A stretch of DNA of 64,000 nt from assembly GCF_023278365.1 (NCBI RefSeq), contig NZ_CP075338.1:1612001-1676000 (forward strand), read 5' to 3'. The translations under genes were made by a program, and so were the position numbers. The notes under the pieces are model-generated. The model ran no database searches. It was not told where the DNA came from and saw nothing but the letters and a program-made list of their open reading frames with translations. Positions 1-7,162 of this stretch are shown piece after piece; position 1 is the first letter of the stretch; every line of letters starts with the position of its first letter. This DNA comes from Epilithonimonas zeae. GTDB lineage: Bacteria; Bacteroidota; Bacteroidia; Flavobacteriales; Weeksellaceae.

Positions 1-114
1 GATTGAGCAACTATTGAAGATAATAGGTATTTAAAAATCAGTTCAATAAGCCCAATCTGCAAGAATTTAAAATTCGTCAGTAAAATCAGTAAAAAAATAA
101 AAACAACAAATCAC

Positions 115-144
115 TTGACTTGCATTAAAAAAGTTGTATATTTG
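115..144 (+). promoter_or_regulatory. Promoter of the initiator tRNA gene
   Basis: A TTG at 115-117 is separated by exactly 19 bases from TATATTTG at 137-144. This matches the Bacteroidota primary sigma factor consensus (TTG, N19-20, TAnnTTTG). Transcription would start about 5-8 bases downstream, just before the mature 5' end of the tRNA at 156. Confidence 0.8.
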
Positions 145-155
145 CAGAACAATAT

Positions 156-231
<76 letters not shown>

Positions 232-236
232 ATCCA

Positions 237-264
237 AGAGAATCACAATTGTGGTTCTCTTTTT
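237..264 (+). terminator. Terminator after tRNA-fMet
   Basis: An inverted repeat AGAGAATCAC-AATT-GTGGTTCTCT is followed by a T run. The left arm is shared with the second terminator at 581-612, showing that terminator and tRNA 3' half were duplicated together. Confidence 0.75.
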
Positions 265-268
265 ATTT

Positions 269-517
269 ATGGAAGAATTTGTTGTTTATGTTTTATATTC
301 AGAGAAATTTGATAAAACCTACACTGTGTTTACTTCTAATCTTTTAGAAAGATTTAAATCTCATAATTACTTAGCTAAATCTGGATATACAATTAAGTTT
401 AGACCTTGGAATGTAATTCACGTAGAATTTTTCAACGAAAAGAAAGATGCAATGAAAAGAGAAAAATTTTTGAAAAGCGGACAAGGAAGATTATTTATCA
501 AATCTTTGATTCGATAA
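269..517 (+). CDS. GIY-YIG nuclease family protein beside tRNA-fMet
   Basis: An 82-residue single-domain protein of the small GIY-YIG superfamily (UvrC N-domain/YhbQ-like fold). The GIY element is Val6-Tyr7-Val8, the catalytic Arg would be Arg28 and the metal-binding Glu would be Glu65 in a KREKFLKS helix. The second element is degenerate: Tyr18-Thr-Val20 where the family has Tyr-x-Gly, so activity may be reduced. I chose the ATG at 269; an upstream GTG at 251 would start inside the tRNA terminator. The gene lies between the intact initiator tRNA with its terminator and a damaged second copy of the tRNA 3' half (523-575). Members of this family are common near tRNA genes in flavobacteria; their function is not established. 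The same layout recurs at 14805-15340. Role as a nuclease for spreading into tRNA genes is my inference. Confidence 0.8.
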   Translation: MEEFVVYVLYSEKFDKTYTVFTSNLLERFKSHNYLAKSGYTIKFRPWNVIHVEFFNEKKDAMKREKFLKSGQGRLFIKSLIR

Positions 518-522
518 TTGGA

Positions 523-575
523 GGGCTCATATCCGCCAAAGGCGGACGCACGTTCGAGTCGTGTCCTCGCAACCA
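523..575 (+). pseudogene. Remnant of tRNA-fMet 3' half with inserted palindrome
   Basis: The bases GGGCTCATA (523-531) match the anticodon arm of the upstream tRNA-fMet. A 15-base palindrome TCCGCCAAAGGCGGA (532-546) then replaces the 3' side of the anticodon stem and part of the variable loop. From 547 to 589 the sequence is identical to 203-245, that is variable region, T arm, acceptor 3' strand, CCA and the beginning of the terminator. The 5' half of a tRNA is absent, so it cannot fold as a cloverleaf and should not be counted as a second functional tRNA. Confidence 0.85.
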
Positions 576-580
576 ATCCA

Positions 581-612
581 AGAGAATCAATTATTTTGAT
601 TCTCTTTTTTTT
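581..612 (+). terminator. Duplicated terminator after the tRNA-fMet remnant
   Basis: Inverted repeat AGAGAATCAA-TTA-TTTTGATTCTCT followed by eight T. The left arm is copied from the first terminator (237-264); the right arm differs, so each copy keeps a matching stem. Confidence 0.75.
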
Positions 613-638
613 ATTTAAATCAATTCATACCTTTGACT

Positions 639-1250
639 ATGGCAAAAATATTAAAAATATACCCGCAAAACCCGCAAGAAAATTTAATAGACGAAGCCGT
701 AAAAGTACTTCAAAACGGTGGTGTTATCATTTATCCTTCGGACACGATTTATACGATTGGTTGTGATATCTACAATCACAAAGCAATGGAAAGACTCGCT
801 CAGATCAAAGGAATCAAGATTGACAAGCAGAAATTTTCAATCATTTGTAATGACTTGAGTCATCTTTCAGAATTTACAAAACCGATAGAAACTTCAACTT
901 TCCGTTTCCTGAAAACACATCTTCCCGGTGCATTTACATTTATTTTAGAAGCTAACAGAAATCTACCTACGGCTTATAAAGGAAATAAAACCGTTGGAAT
1001 CCGTGTTCCTGACCATATTGTTCCACAAATGATTGTAGAGAAATTGGGACACCCGATTGTTTCCACTTCCATCCACGATGATGATGAGATTTTGGAATAT
1101 TCTACAGACCCGGAATTGATTGCCGAGAAATACGATAAATTGGTAGATTTGGTCATTGATTCTGGTTACGGAGACAACGTCGCATCCACTATTGTGGACT
1201 TAACTTCCGGCGAACCAGAAATCATTAGACAAGGAAAAGGTATTCTTTAA
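639..1250 (+). CDS. Sua5/YciO/YrdC-type threonylcarbamoyl-AMP synthase family protein
   Basis: A 203-residue cytoplasmic protein of the Sua5/YciO/YrdC family. TsaC/Sua5 members make L-threonylcarbamoyl-adenylate from threonine, bicarbonate and ATP for t6A37 modification of ANN-decoding tRNAs; YciO paralogs are less well understood. Visible family features are the N-terminal GGVIIYPSDTIYTIG segment, the KFSIICNDLSHL strand and helix, LPGAFTFIL, TVGIRVPDH and HPIVSTSIH. It is a single-domain form without the C-terminal Sua5 domain. The ATG at 639 is chosen over an in-frame TTG at 633. A -7 motif TACCTTTG (628-635) ends only three bases before the ATG, so the message may be nearly leaderless. 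TsaC versus YciO type cannot be settled by eye. Confidence 0.85.
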   Translation: MAKILKIYPQNPQENLIDEAVKVLQNGGVIIYPSDTIYTIGCDIYNHKAMERLAQIKGIKIDKQKFSIICNDLSHLSEFTKPIETSTFRFLKTHLPGAFTFILEANRNLPTAYKGNKTVGIRVPDHIVPQMIVEKLGHPIVSTSIHDDDEILEYSTDPELIAEKYDKLVDLVIDSGYGDNVASTIVDLTSGEPEIIRQGKGIL

Positions 1251-1322
1251 TTCTAAGTTTAGATTCAAAGTTTCGTATCATTAATAAGCTTGAACCTCAA
1301 ACTATAAACTTTAAACTACATA

Positions 1323-2084
1323 ATGAAATTCATAACATCGCCTGCGAAATTGATGAACATAGAGAATTCTACAGAATTTTTAAAAAGTACAACACCTAAA
1401 TTTATCAAGGACTCAGAATTTATCCAATCCTTTTTGAAGGAAAAATCTCCAAAATATCTTTCTGAATTAATGGAAATTTCTCCGAAACTGGCAGACGAAA
1501 ATTGGGAACGCAACCAAAAATGGTCTTCAAAACCGACGACTAAAAACTCGGCGCCGGCAATGTTTGCTTTCACAGGTGAAGTTTATCGAGGTCTTGATGC
1601 AAAAACTTTGGACGAAAAAGCTGTGAAATTTTTGGAGAAAAACTACAGAATCTTATCCGGGCTTTATGGACTTTTGAAACCTTCTGACAAAGTGATGTTG
1701 TATCGTTTGGAAATGGGAAGACCCTTCCAGTTCGATTCTTATAAAAACCTCTACGAATTCTGGACTGAAAAAGTGACAGAGCAAATCAATTCTGAATTAA
1801 AAAAAGGTGAACTTTTGATCAACCTTGCAAGTACAGAATATTTTAAAGTCATTGACAGAAAAAAATTGAAGTCGAAAGTGATTGATTTTGAATTTAAGCA
1901 AATTCAGCCTGATGGGAAATTGAAAACGATTGTTGTCTATACAAAACACGCTCGTGGTTTGGTGCTTCGTTTTTGTGCAGAAAATAACGTTCAGACTTTG
2001 GATGAATTAAAAACTTTCAATTATGAGAATTATTTGATTGATGAAAAGCTGTCGACTGAAACTAATTTGGTTTTCACAAGGTAA
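1323..2084 (+). CDS. yaaA: Peroxide stress protein YaaA (DUF328/UPF0246)
   Basis: A 253-residue protein matching the YaaA family over its full usual length. Recognisable family segments are the start MKFITSPAKLM, NWERNQKW near residue 61, AMFAFTGEVYRGLDA near 80, YRILSGLYGLLKP near 107, LYRLEMGRPF, NLASTEYFKVI near 167 and KHARGL near 209. In E. coli YaaA lowers free iron during peroxide stress and is reported to bind DNA; the biochemical activity here is assumed by homology. It follows the Sua5-type gene on the same strand after a 72-base gap and precedes prmC. Confidence 0.9.
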   Translation: MKFITSPAKLMNIENSTEFLKSTTPKFIKDSEFIQSFLKEKSPKYLSELMEISPKLADENWERNQKWSSKPTTKNSAPAMFAFTGEVYRGLDAKTLDEKAVKFLEKNYRILSGLYGLLKPSDKVMLYRLEMGRPFQFDSYKNLYEFWTEKVTEQINSELKKGELLINLASTEYFKVIDRKKLKSKVIDFEFKQIQPDGKLKTIVVYTKHARGLVLRFCAENNVQTLDELKTFNYENYLIDEKLSTETNLVFTR

Positions 2085-2099
2085 ATATTGAAATATAAA

Positions 2100-2129
2100 T
2101 CTCGCAGATTTTTGCTGATTTTGCAAATT
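2100..2129. repeat. Single arm of the TCTCGCAGATT intergenic palindrome family
   Basis: The yaaA-prmC spacer holds a T/A-rich arm beginning TCTCGCAGATTTTTGCTGAT. Related arms occur as inverted pairs at 24443-24516 and 32407-32477. It leaves prmC with little space for a separate promoter. Confidence 0.5.
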
Positions 2130-2135
2130 TAAAAT

Positions 2136-3104
2136 ATGACAATTTCCGAACTTAAAATTCTTTTTCAGAACGAGCTTTCTGAGCTTTATTCCAAATCAGA
2201 AATTGAAGAATTATTATCTATTTTTTGTGAACATTTTATTGAACTAAATAAAATTGAATTGAGACAAAATCTCGATAAAGATTTATCTGAGCTTGATTCC
2301 GAAAAATTTTCTAAAGCTATTTTTGAATTGAAAACAGGAAAACCTTTTCAACAAATTCTCGGTGAAACTGAGTTTTATGGAATGAAATTCTTCGTCAATG
2401 AGCACGTTCTGATTCCAAGACCAGAAACGGAGGAATTGCTGGAATTAGCGATTAAGAAGATACAAGAGAAAAGTAAAAAGAATCAAGTTTTTAATGATGG
2501 GCTTCGAGAGCCTCAGCCTGACAATGCTGATAGTTTTGAACAAGAAAACTTTCAAACTCTCAAACTCTCAAACTCTCAAACTACTCTCAAACTCAAGATT
2601 CTTGATATTGGAACTGGAAGTGGAATCATTCCGATCGTTTTGAAAAAATATTTTCCTGAAGCGGAAGTTTCTACTATAGATATTTCTGAAGATGCTTTGA
2701 AAATTGCTAAGAAAAATGCTGATTTTCATAACGTTGAAATCAATTTCATCAACAAAGATTATCTGAATGAAGTCTTCGACTCCGCTCAGACTGACAACGA
2801 TATTTTTGATGTCATTATCAGCAATCCGCCTTATATTGGAATTGAAGAAAATATTGAAATTGAAGAGTCAGTGAAAGGTTTTGAGCCTAATATTGCACTC
2901 TTCTCTCCTACTTCCGATGCTTTGATTTTTTACAGGAAAATTGCAGAAGATTCTGAAAATCATCTTTCTGAAAACGGAATGATTTTTCTGGAAATCAATC
3001 AGAAATTGGGAAAAGAAACTTTGGATTTGTTCCAGAATTTCTCCGAGTCTATTCTCTTAAAAGATATTTCGGGAAACGATAGGATGATTTTTGCGAGAAA
3101 ATAG
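2136..3104 (+). CDS. prmC: Release factor glutamine N5-methyltransferase PrmC with extra repeat-encoded segments
   Basis: A 322-residue enzyme that methylates the GGQ glutamine of peptide chain release factors using S-adenosylmethionine. The N-terminal helical substrate domain includes GKPFQQILGETEFYG and the loop motif LIPRPETEEL (about residues 91-100). The SAM-binding motif LDIGTGSGI is near residue 156 and the catalytic NPPY near 230. The protein is about 35-40 residues longer than most PrmC proteins. The excess is mainly a low-complexity linker (about residues 110-152) between the two domains. Its DNA contains a repeat motif (2499-2525) and a short tandem repeat (2551-2596). A second copy of the repeat motif (2773-2796) encodes an in-frame segment ahead of NPPY. 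All catalytic motifs are intact. Confidence 0.92.
   Translation: MTISELKILFQNELSELYSKSEIEELLSIFCEHFIELNKIELRQNLDKDLSELDSEKFSKAIFELKTGKPFQQILGETEFYGMKFFVNEHVLIPRPETEELLELAIKKIQEKSKKNQVFNDGLREPQPDNADSFEQENFQTLKLSNSQTTLKLKILDIGTGSGIIPIVLKKYFPEAEVSTIDISEDALKIAKKNADFHNVEINFINKDYLNEVFDSAQTDNDIFDVIISNPPYIGIEENIEIEESVKGFEPNIALFSPTSDALIFYRKIAEDSENHLSENGMIFLEINQKLGKETLDLFQNFSESILLKDISGNDRMIFARK
2499..2525 (+). repeat. Repeat motif copy inside prmC (linker)
   Basis: This coding stretch carries CTTCGAGAGCCTCAGCCTGA followed by CAATG. It aligns with 2773-2796 in the same gene and with the intergenic copy at 52162-52186. All share CTTC(g/a)A, (c/t)TCAG and CTGA at similar spacing. Confidence 0.55.
2551..2596 (+). 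repeat. Short tandem repeat (CTCAAACT) in prmC
   Basis: Four to five imperfect copies of an 8-10 base unit, CTCAAACT, encode a Leu/Lys/Ser/Gln/Thr-rich linker just before the SAM-binding motif. Length changes in steps other than multiples of three would shift the frame, so the tract could be prone to slippage. Confidence 0.7.
2773..2796 (+). repeat. Second repeat motif copy inside prmC
   Basis: CTTCGACTCCGCTCAGACTG followed by ACAA encodes an in-frame FDSAQTDN segment just upstream of the NPPY region. It is the same motif as 2499-2525, about 270 bases away. Confidence 0.55.
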
Positions 3105-3229
3105 TTTTGAACACAAAGCCCACAAAGATTTTTTGTAAATCCTATGTTGTTAAGTTCACAATGGCGCTTCGCTTAGAAAAGATTTTAGTGAGATTTTGAA
3201 ATCGGTGGAAGAAGGGAAAAACCTCAACA

Positions 3230-3287
3230 TAGCCCCGATGGGAGCGGCATCCTTTTTTTGTAAAAAAAAGATATAGCGGACAGCGGG
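3230..3287 (+). repeat. Dispersed structured repeat, short variant
   Basis: The 284-base prmC-rhomboid spacer contains AGCCCCGATGGGAGCGGCAT, then CC, a T run, an A run and GATATAGCGGACAGCGGG. The T and A runs can pair to form a hairpin. It shares the AGCCC, GAGCGG, ATCC-T(n), A(n)-GAT and AGCGG blocks with longer copies at 25393-25537, 45270-45371 and 53520-53676. Confidence 0.6.
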
Positions 3288-3352
3288 TTAGAAAAGTTCT
3301 AACAAAACTGAAAATTTGATGCTCCTAAAAAACTATCCTGTCAAAATTTGAT

Positions 3353-3384
3353 GAATTTTCGCCCTTCAGGGAAGGCGAATTTTC
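3353..3384 (-). terminator. Hairpin downstream of the rhomboid gene
   Basis: A perfect inverted repeat (ATTTTCGCC / GGCGAAAAT type, reading AATTCGCCTTCC...GGGCGAAAATT on the minus strand) lies just after the rhomboid stop codon. The T-run is weak, so termination is likely but not certain. Confidence 0.45.
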
Positions 3385-3388
3385 ATTT

Positions 3389-4060
3389 TTAACCAATTCT
3401 TTTTTTGACAAAAATTTCGTAAGACAAATATATCAATGGTAAAGCCATAATCCCGATGTATAAAGCGTTTTGTTGCGCCAATTCTGGATAAGCAATCACA
3501 GCGTATACCAATCCGAAAAATGCGCCACCGAGATGCGCTGCGTGACCGATGTTGTCGTTTTGTCTTGGATTCAGCATCATATAAACGGAATATCCGAAAT
3601 ACAAAGTCCCAAACAAAAAGCCTGGGATAAACCAAATTTCAATTTCTCTGGGAGCCAAAGCTACAGCAGCAAATAAGATTCCTGAAACACCTCCACTAGC
3701 TCCAATTGCGGAATAAAACGGTACATTTTTGTAGTGGTAAAGACAAAATAAATTACCTAAAATAATGGAACCCAGATAAATTGCTAAAAATCCGCCTACT
3801 CCAAATCCGCCTAGCCCATCTTGGTAATAATCAACAGGAATCAATACTATAGGTGCAAAAATGTACAGTGTGTACATATTGAAAAACAAGTGCAGGAAAT
3901 CTGCATGGAGAAAGCCGGAAGACAGCAATCTGATGTATTCTTTTCTTCTCTGAATTGCGCTAACCTCGAATTTGTATTTTTGGAATAATTCGGGGTTTTG
4001 GAATCCGATGTAACTTGTGACACAAGTGATTACGATTATGAGGAGTAAAATGATGTTCAT
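3389..4060 (-). CDS. Rhomboid family intramembrane serine protease
   Basis: A 223-residue inner-membrane protein with about six hydrophobic segments. The catalytic dyad is visible: Ser122 in IGASGGVSG and His176 in AAHLGGAFFG. The HxxxxHxxxN element (His52, His57, Asn61) that shapes the oxyanion site is also present. Rhomboids cut transmembrane helices of membrane proteins; the substrate here is unknown. The gene sits downstream of parC on the same strand after only 19 bases, so it may be the last gene of the parE-orf-parC transcript. Confidence 0.92.
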   Translation of the reverse strand: MNIILLLIIVITCVTSYIGFQNPELFQKYKFEVSAIQRRKEYIRLLSSGFLHADFLHLFFNMYTLYIFAPIVLIPVDYYQDGLGGFGVGGFLAIYLGSIILGNLFCLYHYKNVPFYSAIGASGGVSGILFAAVALAPREIEIWFIPGFLFGTLYFGYSVYMMLNPRQNDNIGHAAHLGGAFFGLVYAVIAYPELAQQNALYIGIMALPLIYLSYEIFVKKRIG

Positions 4061-4079
4061 TTTTAATTTTTGATTTTAA

Positions 4080-6656
4080 TTAATTTTCGTCTTCTTCAAA
4101 GAGACTTCCGATTGTTCCGCCGTCATCATCTAAATCTTGTCCGATTTTTTCTTCGATTTCCGGTTCTTCTTCAATGATTTCCGGTGGTTCCGGAATGGTG
4201 ATATTGATGTTTTTGACTTTATCTTTGGTCAATTGATTTCCAATTGCCTTGATTCCTTTCACTGCGATAAACTCATCCAAATCTATACTTTCTGATTCTT
4301 TTTGTTTGCCTTTGATGGTTGGATAAATTAATTCCGCAATCGCTCCGACTTCTGTGGTTACAAATTCTAAAAACGATTTTGGATTCTCGTTGCTAAAGAA
4401 CGATTGAACATTGCTTGTGTTCTCCAAAAGGAAACGTTTAACGAAATATTTATCTTTCTCACCGTCGAAATAGATACAAGTGATTGGCTGTTCCGGTTTC
4501 CATTTTTCGAGAATCAAGTAATCATCATCAAAACGATTCATCAAATCGAAAGATACTAATTTGGTTTCGCCTTGAGAATTGATGGTTAGAATCTTGTCAT
4601 CACCTTTGAAACTCCCGAGCAGACTTCCTCTTCCATCAGCATTCAAACGACGTACAGAATCATCGAACCAAATTTTTCTAGGTGCTAAAGTGGAAACGCC
4701 TTCTTCTTTGAGGTCGACTTTCTTTACAGCATATTTGGTGACCAAATTACCTTTGGAATCACGACCTTTGATCATGACATCAGAGAAATCTATATCAATT
4801 TTATTCTTTCTGACTCTTGCATTTGGTTTTAACAAAACAGAAACAACTTCTGCTTCTCCATTTGGATTAGCCGAAAAATAGAGCATTTCTGAGTATTTTT
4901 TATCTGAGGCTAATTTATAATCCGTATTTCTGGTAACACCTGTAACAGAAAAACGTTTCATATAATATGGACCTTCTCGACCTTCACGATAGATTGAGTT
5001 ATAAACTGTACGCTTGTCATTCTTTTTCCAAATCGCAACGTGTACAATATTTTTACCGATGAATGTTTTGCCTTCAACCTTTACAACTTTCATCGTTCCG
5101 TCTTTCTGGAATGTGATAATATCATCGATATCAGAACAATCGAACAAATATTCGTCTTTTTTGAGAGATGTTCCGATAAAACCTTCTTCCCGATTGACAT
5201 ACAGTTTTTCGTTGGCTACAGCTACTTTACTTGCATCAATCGTATCGAAAATTCTAAGTTCGGTTCTTCTTTCTTTTCCTTTTCCGTACTTTTTCTGGAT
5301 ATTGGTATAATAGTCTATCGCATAGGCAATCAGATTCGCTAAATGATGTTTCACTTGCTCAATCTTACCCTCCAAAGCCAGAATGTTTTCCTTGAATTTA
5401 TCCAAGTCAAAACGCGAAATTCTCTTGATTCGGATTTCTGTCAACTTAACAATATCCTCTTCTGTTACAGCTCTCAAAAGATGTTTGGTGTGAGGCTTCA
5501 AACCTTCATCAATGGTTTTGATGACATCTTCCCAAGATTTAACTTCCTCAATATCGTGATAAATTCTATTCTCGATAAAAATTCTTTCTAATGAAGAAAA
5601 ATGCCAGCTTTCCTGGAGTTCGTGAAGTTCAATCTCCAATTCTTTTTTAAGCAAAGCAACCGTATGATCTGTGTTGTGCTTCAGAATATCAGAAACTGAA
5701 AGAAACATTGGCTTATCACCAACAATTACACAGGCATTTGGAGAAATCGGAACTTCACAATCTGTGAAAGCGTAAAGCGCATCAATCGTTTTATCTGGCG
5801 AAACATCCGGATGAAGATGAATATTAATCTCAACAACATCGGACGTATTATCTTCTATTTTTTTAATCTTAATCTTACCTCTTTCATTGGCTTTCAGAAT
5901 ACTGTCGATAATATCACCTGTATTCTTTGAAAAAGGTAATTCTGTAATGGTAAGCAAATGTTTTTCTTTCTGAGAAATCCTCGCTCTCGCTCTTATTTTC
6001 CCACCTCTGTGACCATCGTTATAATTGGAAACATCCAACATTCCCGCGGTTAGGAAATCCGGATATAATTCAAACTTTTTGCCCTTGAGATAAAGAACAG
6101 ACGCATTAATTAACTCATTAAAGTTATGAGGCATTATTTTCGTAGAAAGTCCTACCCCAATTCCTTCAACACCTTGAGCCAAAAGCAATGGAAATTTTAC
6201 CGGAAGGTCAATTGGTTCATTATTTCTACCATCGTAAGACTTAGTCCAGTGCGTTGTCTTTGGGTTGAAAACAACATCTAAAGCAAACGGCGTCAACCTT
6301 GCTTCGATATATCTTGCAGCCGCTGCGGAATCACCTGTATAGATATTTCCCCAGTTTCCTTGGGTATCTATCAATAATTCTTTTTGACCAATCTGAACCA
6401 TAGCATCGGTAATTGACGCATCACCGTGAGGGTGATACTTCATCGTATTCCCGACAATGTTCGCAACCTTGTTGTAACGACCATCTTCCAACTCTCTCAT
6501 AGAGTGCATAATTCTACGTTGAACAGGCTTCAAACCATCAAAAATAGAAGGAATTGCTCTATCAAGAATTACGTAGGATGCATAATCTAAAAACCAATCT
6601 TTATACAGTCCCGAAACTTTTTTCAGGCTCTCTTCGTGATGTGTACTTTCTTCCAT
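4080..6656 (-). CDS. parC: DNA topoisomerase IV subunit A (ParC, GyrA-like)
   Basis: An 858-residue type IIA topoisomerase A subunit that unlinks daughter chromosomes together with ParE. The catalytic Tyr116 is in AAAARYIEARLT, and the quinolone-determining loop reads HPHGDASITDAMVQ around residue 80, with Ala-Ser instead of the Ser-Ala/Cys of proteobacterial enzymes. This appears usual for flavobacterial ParC, but that is from memory. The C-terminal half is a beta-propeller-like region, and the protein ends in a very acidic tail (about residues 825-858). The start codon overlaps the stop of the upstream small membrane gene (TAATG), and that gene overlaps parE in the same way. This indicates a translationally coupled operon. 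Assignment to ParC rather than GyrA rests on the parE neighbour. Confidence 0.93.
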   Translation of the reverse strand: MEESTHHEESLKKVSGLYKDWFLDYASYVILDRAIPSIFDGLKPVQRRIMHSMRELEDGRYNKVANIVGNTMKYHPHGDASITDAMVQIGQKELLIDTQGNWGNIYTGDSAAAARYIEARLTPFALDVVFNPKTTHWTKSYDGRNNEPIDLPVKFPLLLAQGVEGIGVGLSTKIMPHNFNELINASVLYLKGKKFELYPDFLTAGMLDVSNYNDGHRGGKIRARARISQKEKHLLTITELPFSKNTGDIIDSILKANERGKIKIKKIEDNTSDVVEINIHLHPDVSPDKTIDALYAFTDCEVPISPNACVIVGDKPMFLSVSDILKHNTDHTVALLKKELEIELHELQESWHFSSLERIFIENRIYHDIEEVKSWEDVIKTIDEGLKPHTKHLLRAVTEEDIVKLTEIRIKRISRFDLDKFKENILALEGKIEQVKHHLANLIAYAIDYYTNIQKKYGKGKERRTELRIFDTIDASKVAVANEKLYVNREEGFIGTSLKKDEYLFDCSDIDDIITFQKDGTMKVVKVEGKTFIGKNIVHVAIWKKNDKRTVYNSIYREGREGPYYMKRFSVTGVTRNTDYKLASDKKYSEMLYFSANPNGEAEVVSVLLKPNARVRKNKIDIDFSDVMIKGRDSKGNLVTKYAVKKVDLKEEGVSTLAPRKIWFDDSVRRLNADGRGSLLGSFKGDDKILTINSQGETKLVSFDLMNRFDDDYLILEKWKPEQPITCIYFDGEKDKYFVKRFLLENTSNVQSFFSNENPKSFLEFVTTEVGAIAELIYPTIKGKQKESESIDLDEFIAVKGIKAIGNQLTKDKVKNINITIPEPPEIIEEEPEIEEKIGQDLDDDGGTIGSLFEEDEN

Positions 6657-7162
6657 TAAACTGCAACTGTATTATCTTCGTTTTCGTGCCCAATTTCGTT
6701 ATTGGTCTTTACTACTTTATTTAAAGAAAATTTCAAATCTTTTACTTGCTTTTTGCTGAGATAATTGATATCATATTTCAAAATGGTAATATGATTTTTT
6801 TTACTGCTGACATAAACATACAACCTCTTGAAAATAAAAGCATTAACAATATTATATTTTATTAATTTGTATTTTGGAAATTCATCTTTTGCGTTTTTTT
6901 TGGCCAATAGATAGAGAATATGATTATTTCTAAAATTGAGTGCTTCGCCATCACTGTCATATTCAAAAATAGGTCTGCCGAATAAATAAAGTAATAAAAA
7001 CAGTAAGCAGGGAGCTGCTAATAAAACCCAAGCTTTTTTACCGAAAATATCAAACTTATTGATTTCCAGAATATAAGCTATAACACCCAAAATAAAAACT
7101 ATCCCCACAAGTGAGTATATGAAGCTAAAATAGGCATATCTATTTCTATTACTGAGTCGCAT
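6656..7162 (-). CDS. Unknown two-helix membrane protein between parE and parC
   Basis: A 168-residue protein I do not recognise. It has two transmembrane segments (about residues 11-33 and 44-63) followed by a roughly 100-residue charged soluble domain. That domain is rich in alternating Ile/Tyr/Lys, suggestive of a small beta sandwich such as a bacterial PH-like fold, but no motif proves this. The start codon overlaps the parE stop and its own stop overlaps the parC start, both as TAATG. It must therefore be translated together with the two topoisomerase IV subunits. A link between membrane and decatenation is conceivable but purely inferred. Confidence 0.75.
   Translation of the reverse strand: MRLSNRNRYAYFSFIYSLVGIVFILGVIAYILEINKFDIFGKKAWVLLAAPCLLFLLLYLFGRPIFEYDSDGEALNFRNNHILYLLAKKNAKDEFPKYKLIKYNIVNAFIFKRLYVYVSSKKNHITILKYDINYLSKKQVKDLKFSLNKVVKTNNEIGHENEDNTVAV

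Noticed and set aside
523-575. Second functional tRNA-fMet
   Set aside because: The 5' half, D arm and a normal anticodon stem are missing; only the 3' half is copied.
406-618. ORF reading through the tRNA-fMet remnant
   Set aside because: It overlaps the GIY-YIG gene in another frame and its second half is translated tRNA and terminator sequence. It is a shadow, although such read-through tails are often annotated.
3366-3676. ORFs overlapping the rhomboid gene on both strands
   Set aside because: They are frame shadows of the clearly conserved rhomboid protein.
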